64,000 bases of DNA from Polydactylus sextarius (Eukaryota; Chordata; Actinopteri; Polynemidae). Made by a program: the position numbers and the translations under genes. Location: the NCBI GenBank assembly GCA_016801845.1, contig CM028928.1, positions 15,349,327-15,413,326 on the forward strand. Direction: 5' to 3'. This document shows, piece by piece, positions 48,126-60,868 of the stretch. The notes under the pieces were generated by a model. The model did no database searches, was not told the DNA's origin, and saw only the letters and a list, made by a program, of their open reading frames with translations. The first letter of the stretch is position 1; each line of letters begins with the position of its first letter.

Positions 48126-51100
48126 CGCGCAGCACAGTGTCCATGTGCTGAATGTTACTGCTAGGTTGCTTTGGGTTCTCATTATTAGGAGCACATGCAG
48201 AGCTAATTTCATGCCAATTTAAGACATCCTGTAAAATCTTCTTATGTATTATTGAGCGAATAAGACGGAATGTGTCCTGTATGTGAGCTTTTCCACACTA
48301 TTTTTTGATTCATATTTAAAATGAAACCAATTGAATGTTTAAAAATAAAGTTCCTTGTTATTTTAATTTTATGAATGAGATGTGCTTAATAATGGGAACA
48401 TGGCTGGCTATTCATTGTGACCAACAGAAATCATTCATAATTTAGCAAGTGTAAATTAGTTTTTATCGATTGTGGTTGTATACATCTTAGATGCAGTAGT
48501 AAATCAATATTTTAATACTGTTGTGAATAGTAGTTTGGAATAGCCCTAATTAGGTTCATTAAATGTAAGTAGCTAATTAGCTTTCTGAGAGAAACTCTTG
48601 TTTGAGAGAAATGATCACCCGCCTCTGTTTTGGCTTTAATTGCTTCGCAGAAACTTGATTTAACCACGGTAGTCACCCAATTAGCAAATGATGTATTTTT
48701 CGTTTTATTTAGTTCTCAATCACTTTTTCAGATTTAAAAATAAAAAAGATGATGTAAAATTTTTAGATTCCACGAAACTTCTAGCAAAAGCGTGCAGGTT
48801 TGTATTGCAGGTGAAGCCACACTTTTTTTTTCAAAGAAATAGAACTTTCAATTCATTCAGTGAGTAAGAGACTTCTACTTGGCAGTGACCACCTATAGAG
48901 CACAGTAACACCTTTGCAGTGTTGCCTTACCTGAGTTTGACTCTAGACGACCATGACAATGTGGTAGAAACATGAGATTATCCCACCTTGTGTGCTTTGA
49001 TACATGGCAGACTGACTGGAATACATTTGCTTTCATGATTCAAGCTGCAATACTTCTTTGAATCCTGCTCTTTAATGCATGCCATTTTTGCTTTACTTTA
49101 ATCATGTCATGGTAAACCAGCTAGGGTTGCTCACGTAGGAACTACAAAACCTCACATTAAACAAATATATTTTTACTTCTACTTTTTTTTTTTTTTTTTT
49201 TTTTTTGGTACGTCCCATTGTTGGCACCTCACAACAGCAGTATTATCAACATGGCTGTACCTCTGCAGCTTAAATAACACAAGCCAGATCATCACAGTTC
49301 GGATGGATTGTAAATAGTCAAGGGGGCGATAAATTTGTCACAGCTTGGACAGAGATAGGGCACATTACCTTCAGAGGAAGCATATTTCACCCTTCCCTGG
49401 GGCTGATGAAATGCGGAGCACAGGGGCAACACAGCATCTGTAAGTGAGGCCTTCTTTATGGCCTGATTAAGTCATCTGATGCTAGCTATAGAGCCAGCCG
49501 TACAGCTTTATTTCATCTCCCACTGTGATGCTGCTGTAATCATCCTGGAGTACTATGAAAGTAAAACAGCATCTGAACAGCCCAAGTAATATGATGGGGA
49601 CGGTCATTCCCCTTCTCTTTTTATGTCTGCCATTGTAACTTTGTATACAGTAATACTACCAGTAATACTATACAGTAAGAGCTTTTTCCTTTAACATTCA
49701 TTGTCCAATGTTGTTGGTGCTAATGAGGGGACATGGCCTTTTTTATTGGGCTGCAGAACTGCTTACAATGTAATTTCCTATCATTAGTTATTTTTGTAAA
49801 AAATAACTAAATTGGTGGAACATGTTAACGTATGGTCAGGACTAAAGTGCAATTTAAAGTCTTTCAACAGCCATGTTTGTTTTGCCAGCGATCGTCTTCT
49901 TCGCTGTCTATTTTAGCACATTGCTACATTTCTTGGTCATTTCACTCGAAGCTATTGGTCAGAAGATTAACATAAAACCAACCGGTATTCTGTATGTTTC
50001 CATTATACAAAAATAACACTTCTGTGAATCTAAACAAGATCATCTGTACTGGTAGTTATTTAGCTAAGTTATTTTTAGTACCATTTTCACTCTTCACAAT
50101 TATATTTATACATACACATCCCCACCTCCAGAAAATGAAAAACGTCCTGTCACTGATTTGAGTGGAAATGGATATTGGAAACTGTTCACGAAATTTTGAC
50201 TGTGGGAACATGACCATCAGTACTGTATTAGCACTGTGCACAGGACATAAAGTCTTGTAAGACTGCATGAACATTGCATATAAAGGGAGGAGGCTCTGAC
50301 GAATGTTGGAAGTTGAAAGTGTGAAGAAAAACTACGTTAGACATTTCAGCTTCATCTCATCAGTTCTTTGTCTTTCTGCTAAGTGCTTTAAAATCATGAA
50401 GTGTACGTCTGTATCCCACTATATTACCGCAATAACTCAGTCAGTCATACTTTGCTCAGCAGCACTTCTAGTGGACAAAAACTCTCAGCAAGTAGCTTTA
50501 CATTTTCTAAACATTGCTTTTCAAAGAAAATCTAATATTTTGCACAAGCTACTCTGAAACCTGTTTTCCTGCGTTGTGTTGTAAAGCTGACCTTGTGTCA
50601 AACTATGAATAATGAGTCTGATACACAGTCCCTTTTTTTAAACTGATGGATCACAATAACTATGGTAATAATTCATTCATGTTAAAATGCTGCATGTAGA
50701 GTTTTAAATAAACACATTTTCAGATAATTACCTTTGAGGCCGTGCACACACAAGAGTAAGCAGAAGCTCAAATGATTGAGGAGCTATCCATGGCCATTCA
50801 TCATAGCGCAGAGAAGAGCAGGAATCATATTACTATAATGCACCTTCTTCTTATGAAAAGTTAAAAATCAATAGTTTTGAATAATACTGCGAGGCAATAT
50901 CAGATTCCCCCACCCTTGTACTGTAAACAGCATATGTGATCAAACCAAGTGCACTTTACATGCCAGGGGGTTTTGCAAAAGAGATGTCCCTATTTTTTTA
51001 GTGTGTGTGCGTGTGTGTGTGTGTTCATGCAGCATTAGTGAGCCTTGGAGCACTTTGGCCCTCAGTCTGTTCGTCCAGACTCACAGGCTCCGGACAAGAA

Positions 51101-52427
51101 GGGGCCAGAGGCTCCATGAAGCAAAAATACCAGCAGAGTATTTACAGCGTGTCCACTGTTAACCCTTTACTCATCGGTGTCATTACTGTGTACGGTCACT
51201 GTCACTGTCACATTTCAAGCTTTCAATACAATCTACAGCTTTGTTTCCTGAATGTTCATCCACTTTGAGTAAGATACATATTTCATAATGTAAAGAAACA
51301 CATACGCATTTACATTAACTGCGTGCATGTTTGTTTGCACGTACAAGTACAAAAATGACTCAACCCTCTAAGGCCAAAATCGTTATTTGAGTAATCTCTG
51401 ATCAGAGAGCTATTTACGTTTAGAGTTTAAAATGGTGAAGCATCATTTTTTTTTTCCTCCGTTGTACATTTTGGCAGCAAAGAACAGATGGTGAGGCAGA
51501 ACCATCTGACAGACCTGTTTGTGTTTTTCAAATCATGAAATTCTATATAGCATGCCCCTTAATCATTTTATAACCACCCCCTCTCTGTTTTCATCTGTTT
51601 GTGCCTCTCCCTCTCTGCCTTCCCCTCTCTTTTCCTTCACTTTCTTGCCTTGCTTATTATCATCTCAGTATGTGCCAGACTTTATCTAATCCTCATGCCT
51701 CTCTTCCCTCCGCCTGTTTTAGCCCCTCAATGAGCTGCGCTGCTTTCCCAAGCTATTTCAAATACGGAGAAGGAGAGTTTGGTTTCATGTGCAGAAACTG
51801 ACTATATTTTACCCTGAATCGCTCATAATATTGACAACATGAGGAGGTTTAACAACAGTGTTGGAGCATAACCAGTAAAAGACTGAAACCTCTTCAGTGA
51901 CGACAAACCATACAGCATCTTCTCAATGTGGTATTATTCAGCGCCACACTGTGTTGGTTCCTCTCATGGTTCTGTGTTCATCAGTTTATTCTGAAGATTT
52001 TTCTCTTTGAACTTCACTTACAAACATTTCCAGCGGTGCAACCCTACCACCTCACCACAGCGGCATCTCACGATTATGTTTCATTACATACTTTGACTGC
52101 GTGTATATTTCAACATGCACGTCAAAAACGACAAAACAAAACAAAGTAATGTGACTTGTTGCTAATGTGTGACATTTATCTATCAGCTCATCTACTTGTC
52201 AGACTGCACCAATGTACATACTAACAAAAGTAGCTACATGCTACATGCATAATGAGGAACAAATGATTGTATGTTGGATACACAGCCCTGAATTCATAGT
52301 CCATCAGGAGCAATTCATTAAGTAACCATTCTGTAAGTAGATTAACTAAAACCTAACATCTTAGATCCTCATTAGTTCCTTTAATATGAAGTAGTCTTTT
52401 TTAAGTAGCCTGTATTTATTATTTTTG
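48119..52427. other. AT-rich intergenic stretch, no gene seen
   Basis: No coding frame was recognised. Poly-T at about 49183-49206 and a GT run at about 51001-51024. 49260-49560 is compositionally more balanced and may be a conserved element. Confidence 0.5.
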
Positions 52428-52612
52428 GGGCAATTTTGCCTTTAATGATAGAGACAGTGTAGACAGACAGGAAATGGAGAGGAGAGAGGAGGAAAGACAC
52501 TCAGGAAAGTTCGACTCGGGATTTGAACCAGCAAACAGCTGCATAGCGTATAGTGTACACGGCAACATGGTGCACCATAACCATTTTACTATCCAGGCGC
52601 CTCGAGTGACCT
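52428..52612 (+). mobile_element. Decayed SINE-like teleost repeat
   Basis: The order GGCAATTTTGCCTTTAATGA, TAGAGACAGTGTAGACAGAC, AGGAAATGGAGAGGAGAG, GGATTTGAACCAGC, then a GCACCATAACCATTTTACTA and CCAGGCGCC close matches a short repeat widespread in fish. In intact copies this reads GACAGGAAAC, then a GATTCGAACC box and CGACCACCAGGGCGCC. GGATTTGAACC resembles a tRNA-type B-box, which suggests a SINE, but I see no full polymerase III promoter. No coding capacity. Confidence 0.6.
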
Positions 52613-53510
52613 ACTTTTTCAACAGTTTGTTTATTAGTTTAGCTACTCTGGAATCTGTGCATCTCACTGTAATGTATTTTTATTTTGTTCCCTATTGCAC
52701 AAATGTAGTCCCATGTTCAGCATTACACTTCCATCACTTCCTTCAAGACATAAAGAATGTATTTTTGATTTTACATCTACTAATGTATCTGTCCATCCAG
52801 TCTCAGTGTGATAGCTGAGTGAGAGCTGGGAGAGCAAAAATGGTCTCTGCAGTGTTTGGGTTTGTTGCATGAAACCGTTTTCAAATAGTTGAAATGTCAT
52901 TAGACATATATATAAATGTGTTTGACTTTTAGTGACCTTTTCTCCTGACCAGTAAACTTAGTGAACTTGTTTTGCTGCTGTAAAGAAGTGAAAGGACGCA
53001 TTATTCCCCAGTTATCTTTTTTTTTGGGCAAAATCTTCTCACCTGAAACTGCAAAGCCATGAGAGCAATCTTCCTTTTTTTCTTCCTGTGTTGCTTATCT
53101 ATTCAACAAATGTGAGATTGTCTCAGTGCGTCTTTTGTCAGTCATAATGTGAGCTCTGTCCTTTCAGCTGAAATAAATTGCCTCTGTTATAACTGTTATT
53201 TTAGTTTAAATGTACAAAACACAATTTCCACTCTTATTATCATTTATTTGTTAATTTCCTTATGTGGAAATTCAAACCTTCAACACCATCCACTGACATA
53301 TAGTGTGTGTTGACACACACAGGATCACACAATAGGATCTTTTAACTGAGGGACACTGGACAAAGCCAATGAATAATACGTTCATGGACAGATAGCAATC
53401 ATGTGAAGAAAGAGTTGTAGAATATTCTAGGCGAACTGATCCTTTAAAGCAGCAGCAGAAGCACTAAAGGGCTCCAGATTTGTATGCTTAGTGGTGCTTT
53501 TTTCTTACAG
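52613..53510. other. AT-rich intergenic stretch, no gene seen
   Basis: Nothing recognised. The short phrase GCGAACTGATCCTTTAAAG near 53432 resembles the edge of a common fish repeat, but no body was identified. Confidence 0.4.
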
Positions 53511-53555
53511 ATGCAAAGCCATATTAATGTCTGTGCCCTCTGTTGCCATATCACG
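53511..53555 (+). other. Candidate 45-base exon bounded by good splice sites
   Basis: GCTTTTTTCTTACAG ends at 53510 and GTGAGC starts at 53556. The 45 bases between are open as 15 codons in one frame, starting with ATG. Acceptor and donor are both close to consensus, and a GC-richer patch (to about 53830) follows. No neighbouring exon or protein family can be assigned, so it could be part of a non-coding RNA, a microexon of a distant gene, or chance. Confidence 0.25.
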
Positions 53556-55440
53556 GTGAGCAGGAAATCTTTCCCCATTGCCTCTCCCCCCGGTGGCCTG
53601 GTCGGCGGTTTAATTTTGTTGAAGTCTTGGCAGATTACAGCTACCTCGGTGCTGCTGTCATGGAAAATGCGGCCCAGGCAGACAGTGAGTGGGGAGCCGG
53701 CACATTGATAAGGACAGCTGCGTTTGTGAGATTTCCCTGGAGAGAAAAGTGAGACAGGGCCGGTAAAGACACGGGGACGTCAGGTGAAAAACACCGGGAC
53801 CACCCTTTTTGTAGCACGCCGGCTGGTATTCAAGTCCCCCTTATTATCTGATAGGCAGCTTACAAGCAGGGACACCATCAACTTTTGTTGGTGGAATCTG
53901 AGGGCTTAAGGGTTGCATTCTGATTGGATTTGCTGGTTCTGGTACAAAAAGATCAGCAAAGAGATTGATTAAAGAAAAAAAGTCTTTTTCTCCCAACTGG
54001 ATTTATTACAGAAAAACATTTGTAAAAAAATAGTGCCTATTTCACAACAGAGTTTTTGAACTTCAAAAGAGAGACAGCAGAGACAAGAAAACAAAAAGTA
54101 TTGACTACAATAAGCTTTAATATTCATCAACAGCAAAATAGAGGGGGAAAAGGCAAAAAAGATTATTAAGTTCAACTTTACATGAGAAAATACATGTTTT
54201 AATGTGGTTTGTTCTCCAACAAAAGCAGTGAAAATGACATTTATTTCAATGGGGTCATATTTGAAAACATTCCCTGAGGCTCGGCCACCGGGCTCCACCA
54301 TTTATCTGAAACTCTCAATTCCATCTAGTCTTTTTGTTTAACCAAAACAAAGAACTCAAAAACAAAATGGCATTTCTATAAAACGGCAAGAAAAGCACCG
54401 GCAAGGGTTTTGAACACACTCCTTTTCATTGTGTAAGCTCGGTGGCATTGCAGGTCTTTACCTGAGGGCACCGCCTTTCTCTTTCCCAGGATCCCACTGG
54501 GCTTCCTTGACAGAAGTGGTAAGAGATGCGACTTTGAGGAGGAAATGCCCCCCACCCTTCTGTGCAAATGTTCGGCAGCAGTACAAACTCAACAGAATGT
54601 TTATGTGCATATGAGTCCTGTACGCGAGTGTGAGGATGCACATGTTTGAACAGGCTGTCTTTGAAAAAGTGGTTGTGTCATGAATTATAACCATCTGTTT
54701 ATGTGTATTTTCTTTGTGCAACAGTGGACAAGAATGCTGATAAAAATCTCTCCAGTTACATCTAAGGTTAACTGCAACTTTTATATACAGTGACTGTACA
54801 AAACTGTGATAAGCTGGGTGCAACAGAGAATATCTTCAGTGTCCCAGCTAATATTTACCTTTGGTCAGATGTGGAATTTTAGTAAAATATCTGTAGTGGA
54901 AATAGCCAAATATGAATACATTTTGAACAGATGATGTGCTCTGAACAGATACAAACAGCAGCCAAATGTTTCAGTAATATTTGCCATTTCTTTTCCAAAT
55001 TTCTCCACAATGTTCACCATTTTTCTGCGTCCAATCAAAACTCAAACACACAGATGTCAAAGACATCACATCACTACAATCAACTAAATTGCAACACCAG
55101 ATGTCTACTGAGAAACAGCCACAATCACAGGGAAATCATATATGGAATTGCCAAAATCACTGTATACAGGCTAAAAACTCAGAGGAGCAGTATTATACTC
55201 AGCACAAAGGCATTCAGAGATGTTCGATAACTTTTCACCAGGTTTGCCCACACTTATATTTTGTCAATGGCCACCTCATATTTTGTCAACTATTATAATT
55301 TTACATGCATCCGGATGTTATCCCATTACAATCTACAAGATTCAGACATGCTGGAGGCACAGCTCTACAGATGGTAAGGCCAGTGTGTTGGTCAATCCAA
55401 AGGCTCAGTGAAAGGTTCAGAGTGAAATATTTCAACTCTC
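53556..55440. other. Intergenic stretch with a GC-richer patch, no gene seen
   Basis: 53570-53830 is clearly richer in G+C and CpG than its surroundings but has no family-like ORF. The rest is AT-rich. The frames at 54376-54823 on both strands overlap one another and look random. Confidence 0.45.
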
Positions 55441-55680
55441 ATATGGACTTGTACTGTGAATTGTACTGACTTTGGTGACCCCCAAACTGTCTGGCTCCAC
55501 CATTTCTGCCACTGACTAATATATCTCAACAAATACTGTATTGGTTGTCATGAACTTTTGTTTAGATAGTTCAAATTCCCCCTGAGTATAAATTGTGACA
55601 ACTTTGTTGAGCCCTTCACTTGATTTAGAGGTCAGAAAACACACATTTAACACAACATGATACAGCCATTATTTTACAGG
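55441..55680 (+). mobile_element. Decayed teleost repeat (GTGATCCCCTGACTTTTC type), copy 2
   Basis: TTTGGTGACCCCCAAACTGT, then CACCATTTCTGCCACTGAC, ATATCTCAACAAATACTGTA and TTGGTTGTCATGAACTTTTG keep the spacing of the same family as 47590-47815 (CTTTGGTGATCCCCTGACTT, then ATGTCTCAACAACTATTGGA). It is more diverged than that copy. Boundaries are approximate. Confidence 0.5.
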
Positions 55681-58349
55681 TCATATCAATTGTATTTGCC
55701 AAATGGCTTTCTTGCAGTAGCAGGTTGAGTTTGAACAGGCTTAGAAATATCAGCAGCAACTAGCTAGCTGGCAATAAGTTCAGTGCCTGTGCAATCTGAC
55801 CTGTACTGTGTGTTAGTTTTGTTGCATGGTAAACTGAAAGATGAATAAAAATGAAATGGGTGGTTATAAAGGGACCTCCTTCTTCAGTCACACAAACACC
55901 ATTGTATATGTGACTAAAGAGGAGGTCTGTGAATTGTGTTCAACATTGGTGAAGGCTTGCAGTATGGTGGCCATGGTGGGTCCACATCCATGGAACAGAC
56001 TAACTTTAATGGTCTCAGGTTATTGGGCCATAGTTAATACCAAACCCTGTAATGGTACTATAAGTTCACATTTCTAATTTGTCCAGTATTTTTAAGACCA
56101 ATTCAGGGTTGTTTTGCCTGATTTTTTTAAATTATCCTTGTCATTTCTCTTCTCAATAATAAGTTAAGTCAATAATATCTAATAAACAAATAAATGTCCC
56201 AACATCCAAGGTAACATGGCCAAATGTCTTGTTTTGTGTGACAAACAGTTGCAGATTATTATTTTGTCCATCAACATTCTTTTCAGCAGCATCTTATCTC
56301 ACGCCTTCATACACATAAAATACACCAACTGTCTTCAAGTCTAAAAATAGAATCAGCAATCTTCTATCCTGAAATTAAAGACTGAATCAAAATGCCTAGA
56401 GACTGATATATTAGTCATGAGAATGCAACGCAGCCCATAACACCACCTGGGAGTCATCCATACCTCATGCTGATGACCAGTCGCTCACCAGCAGCACCGC
56501 GACTTACACGAATAATCTTCCCGCTGGTTTTATTACAGTGATGGATGAGTGCTCATTAGTGTCAGCTACCCTTTGAAAAAGGCTGGACGTACATGATGAG
56601 CGTTTTCTATTCGAAAAAAAAAAAAAGTCTCATGACAAGCTGATGAACGTTACACCACAGGATTTTAGTTGACACTCTTCCATGGCAGTTGTGCTGGTGG
56701 AACACGTTCTTCTTCATGTGACTAAGGAGGATAATTCATCAGCTTAACTAAGAAGATATAGTTTATAGCAGCAGGCTGGCATACTACTTTATTGTCACTT
56801 ACAGTGTACAGTGTGTGCATGTAGACTGGCTGTAGTCGTCTTTACATTTATTAATGTCTGATCCTGTGAATTTTGCTCATGGGTTGATATTTTCTTGCTC
56901 CCTGCGGTGTTTTTATTCTCACACTCATTTGTGTAGTCCTGCTGTCCTAATGCACACAGGCTTCTGTGGACAGCGTACTGAGTGAGCTGATAGTTTCACA
57001 CTATGTACTGTCAAGAGGAAGTAACATCCCTCCTTTCTTTTTTAAGCTATTTATGGCTCTTGAAGGTGTCTCCTCTTCAAAAATTTCACTTTTAACGTTA
57101 CACAGTGTTATGTGACAGCGAAACCTCTCTGTCGAAGGCACCAGTTTCCACTGTGGTTTGACTCGATCATAACCCCAGACTGTGTCTCCTGCTGTAAGTT
57201 TGACATATTTCCACCGGAGCTGAGCCCTGTTTTTATCCCATGTTAAGTGCTAGTGCGATGTATTACTATCACAGTTCCTTTGGCAACCGCCTGCTAGTGA
57301 TTCTTCGCCCACTCATCCCAACAGAATGATCACTCGGTTTTCTACCACTGCAATATTGTGTAAACACTTAAGCGTGTAATGTCACCTCTTGTAAAAATCC
57401 CTTCATGTACATATTGTTTATGCTAAGGTGACTCTAAAGGTCACAAAACAAAGCACAGTTGGGCTCATTCAATTTAGTAGATTTCCTTAATATTGTGATA
57501 ATTTCTGAAATACATATGTGCTCTCTGTAGTTAATGAAAGATAAATATACAACTGGATGCTCACTTATACCTATGTTGACAAAACATCTAAACCTATTTA
57601 TTACAAATGGCTGATTGCTCTGGAATTTATTGAATCTTATGGCGGGTCATGTGCAGCTAACATTGGCCGGTGTGTAACTAAAGAAGACATATGAAACACT
57701 ATTAGTCTTTAAGTCTTCTACTTTCCAACATTTGTGAATAAATATTGAATCATCCTTCAAGGCTGGTATATTACATGCATGTCGTAGGGAGACTATTTCA
57801 GTCCTCCTCCCCATCTGACACTGATCTGGGGCATTTTATCGAGGGCAGGGTAGAGAATGGAGACATTAATGGGTGCTGTAATTGCATGGTGAAGCTAAAA
57901 TAGAAAGATGAGTGAACAAAAAAAATGATAAAATCAGAATGAAAAAATAGTAAAGTGCTGCTGTAAAAGATACCCGAGAAGAATCTGAATACATCTGAGC
58001 ACAAAATGTTTGACAAATTGTAACCAGGATCCAAGCCAATATTTGGAGGAAAAATACACCAAAGGTTCTGTGCAGCACTGCTCCCAAGCCAGGATGACAG
58101 ACGTCTCATGTCAAATATTTTCACTCAGACTTTCTGGCCTATAACTATAGCAGTATGGTTTGCTGCATGTAGGTCTTTGATGAAAAGTCTAACCTTTGTT
58201 TAATGGATGTACAAACGGGAATATGACCTTGCACTTGATCTTTTGAGAAATTTTAGATTTCTTTGTTTATGAATCTACTGGCTTCAAAGATGCTGGTTTA
58301 AATGCCCAGAGGATGAATCTAGACAATTTGGGTGTGGATGCCCTTGACC
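55681..58349. other. AT-rich intergenic stretch, no gene seen
   Basis: No coding frame with family resemblance. The 78-codon plus frame at 55841-56077 starts with ATG but looks like no known protein. Poly-A at about 56614-56627. Confidence 0.5.
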
Positions 58350-58820
58350 TTACTTTTTTTTTGGCGAATTTTCTCAGCAACTTTTGTTCGGATTACCAGA
58401 AAATTCATTTCAGATATTCATCAGCCCCAGAGGTTTCAGATGACTGAGCAGTGATCCCTTTACTTCTCTTCAGGTGCCACCAACAGGTCAAAGTTTTCAC
58501 TTGTGTAGTAAGATATCTCAATATCTGCTGGATAAAATGTTTCACATCCATACAAAACATCTGCCCTCTTTTCTAAGAGTTCACAGAAAGTTTGATTTTT
58601 CAGAACAATGTTGCTGATTCACAGGTTCAAAATTCCTCTAGGCACTGTTAAACAGACATCACCAAGTAAAAACTAAACATATAGTTAAGTAGTATAGTTA
58701 CTCAGACTTAAAGGTTGACCTAACTGTAAAACTAAGTCTACATCTATGCTAGATGGAAGCACCAACACATCAAAGAGTGGCCTCTGGGAGCTACTAGCAT
58801 GGATGTAGACTAAAGATGTC
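58350..58820 (+). mobile_element. Decayed teleost repeat (GTGATCCCCTGACTTTTC type), copy 3
   Basis: AATTCATTTCAGATATTCAT, then AGTGATCCCTTTACTTCTCT, CACCAACAGGTCAAAGTTTT, CACTTGTGTAGTAAGATATC and ATCTGCTGGAT follow the family's usual order. Near 58790-58815 its typical far end is present, GCTACTAGCATGGATGTAGA followed by CT. This is the most complete of the three copies in the window. Confidence 0.65.
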
Positions 58821-60660
58821 TTTAATGCAGTTGAGTCAATCTTGCAGTAGCTAATTAGAGATCTACACTGGCACATTTACTGATCCAATAAACCCTGTTG
58901 ATGTTTTGAAATGTTATTGTGAACTGAGTTGAGTATCTATACATCCAAAGGGATCATGCCAAAAACTTTGGGATCTCAAGGTGCTATCAAGATTCTACAG
59001 AATACTGTTTATAATATGACATATAATATAAACAGAAACCCATCTGTGAAACCAGTTTCAAAACAAGTATGAGGGCTGTGTTGTTTCCATCAGCTTTTTT
59101 ATGAAATTATTTCAATCAATATGACAATAAGCATCATACCACTCAAATTAAGGTTATCTGGTCTTCATTAATGCACTTCAGCAGACACGCTCTTGGCTTT
59201 TATGCATGTTGTCCACGTCGAAGAGACACAGCTTCAAAGTCATATCCAATCCAATGAGTACTGCCTGTGTGAAAGGTAAGTTGTGAGCCTGTTCCTTGTC
59301 CACTGATGATCTTTCAGATCTTTCAGATCTTTCAGATTCCTCAATCTGAGATAACAAAATAAATATATTATACATTGTGGTAGCTGAGTTTACACCCTAC
59401 TACATCACTGGTTTGTTGATCTATGACAACAACACACTCATTAAAAACAAATTAACAAGGTTCAGGTCAATGAAACCCAGTAAAGCGTCCCTAGTAAACT
59501 GGTTTGGCCACGTAGATTCTTTAAGCATCCACATGTTGCAATTACACAACTCCATAAGCTCTGTCCTATAACACTTGTGCAACATTTTAGAAGCAAAGCA
59601 CCTGTCCTCAGATAAAAGCTGCACTGATCCCACCTGCTGATTGACCCAGTGATGATAATGTCTGATTGATCATCAGAAATCCATAGTCTACGTTCACGGA
59701 AGACCACTAACTGTATTACAAAAACCTTTACTCCTTGCTGATGCAAGAGGTTTCTTCAGTGTATTTCAGCAATAACAAAATGGTGACTGAAAATAATGCA
59801 ATTCTTTATTATACAGTTAAAAAAGAAACCTCACACAGATCAGCATGATAATAATCGCACATCAGCTCTCATCCAAAATGCTGTCATAAATACAACCAAG
59901 ACACTTGACCTGGACCACAGCAGATCACGCTAACAACCAGCTGAATTAAAGGAAAATCACTACCTAGAAGTAGCTTTAATTTGTTTATTTATGACAACTA
60001 TTTGATTGCAACAAAAAGATAGACTCTTCTTTTGGCATTTTTTATCCAGGAAATTACACTACTTTGGCCCTGTCCAGATACAAATATAGAAAAACAACAG
60101 TGCCAGCCCTGTCTTTTGCTTATGGTCACAAGTTCTCATCCACATCACACCTTCTGTCCTCTCCTCAATCGACCTGGGAGAGAATCTTTTTTTCAAGCCT
60201 GATGCATCCTGACAGTCGTCTGCTGACATGTGCAGACACTGAGCATTCACTGTGTCCAAGAGAGACATCTGATCATAAACTGACCACCTTCATGATGAGA
60301 GGCCTTCCTCTGGGGTGTGTAGGGACAAAAAGAAAGATAAAGGGGAAAGTGATTCCATCACCGTGAACCAGTGTGTGACTGGGAGAAAACAGTGACACGC
60401 CACACCATCCCACGCAGCAAATTCTGTCCTTTGGAATAAACTTTAGGACTCAATGTGACTCAAACTCAGTGTGAGTTATGCGAGACCATCAAGTAGAGTC
60501 TACAGAACTTTTCTAGTGTTAATAGTCTACACTTATAAATGCATTTATTTTATGGAACTAAACACCTCTTAACAAAACACTTAAGAGGTTAGGGTGGAAA
60601 ATATCACAAAAAAATATACTGATTCACTGTTATTTGTCCACTTTCTACTACTTAATTCTG
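58821..60660. other. AT-rich intergenic stretch, no gene seen
   Basis: No coding frame was recognised. A three-unit 9-base minisatellite lies at 59308-59334. Confidence 0.5.
59308..59334. repeat. Three perfect 9-base tandem units
   Basis: GATCTTTCA repeated three times without error, followed by GATTCC. On the minus strand it reads as Glu-Arg-Ser repeats in a chance frame. Confidence 0.9.
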
Positions 60661-60868
60661 CACTCAGGGTCATGGACAATTTTTTGCAGGGCTGAGACAT
60701 GAAGACGAACAACCAGTCCCAGTCACACATATCTGTGATTTAGAGTGTTGAATTAGCCTATCCTCCAATGAATGCACGTTTTTGGACTGTGGGAGGAAAC
60801 CAGAGACACAGAGAGAAATTGACCCAGGAGTCAACCCCAAGGCCTTCTTTCTGCGAGGCAACAGCCCA
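60661..60868 (+). mobile_element. Decayed teleost repeat (TTTGGACTGTGGGAGGAAAC type)
   Basis: GATTTAGAGTGTTGAATTAG, CACGTTTTTGGACTGTGGGA and GGAAACC, then GACCCAGGAGTCAACCCCAA, GGCCTTCTTTCTGCGAGGCA and ACAG reproduce the order of a very widespread fish repeat (TTTAGAGTGTCCAATTAACC, then TTTGGACTGTGGGAGGAAAC and CTTGCTGTGAGGCAACAG). The family is recalled and no name is assigned. No coding capacity. Confidence 0.7.

Noticed and set aside
54376..54823. Several overlapping frames on both strands up to 121 codons
   Set aside because: They overlap one another on both strands and none has recognisable motifs.
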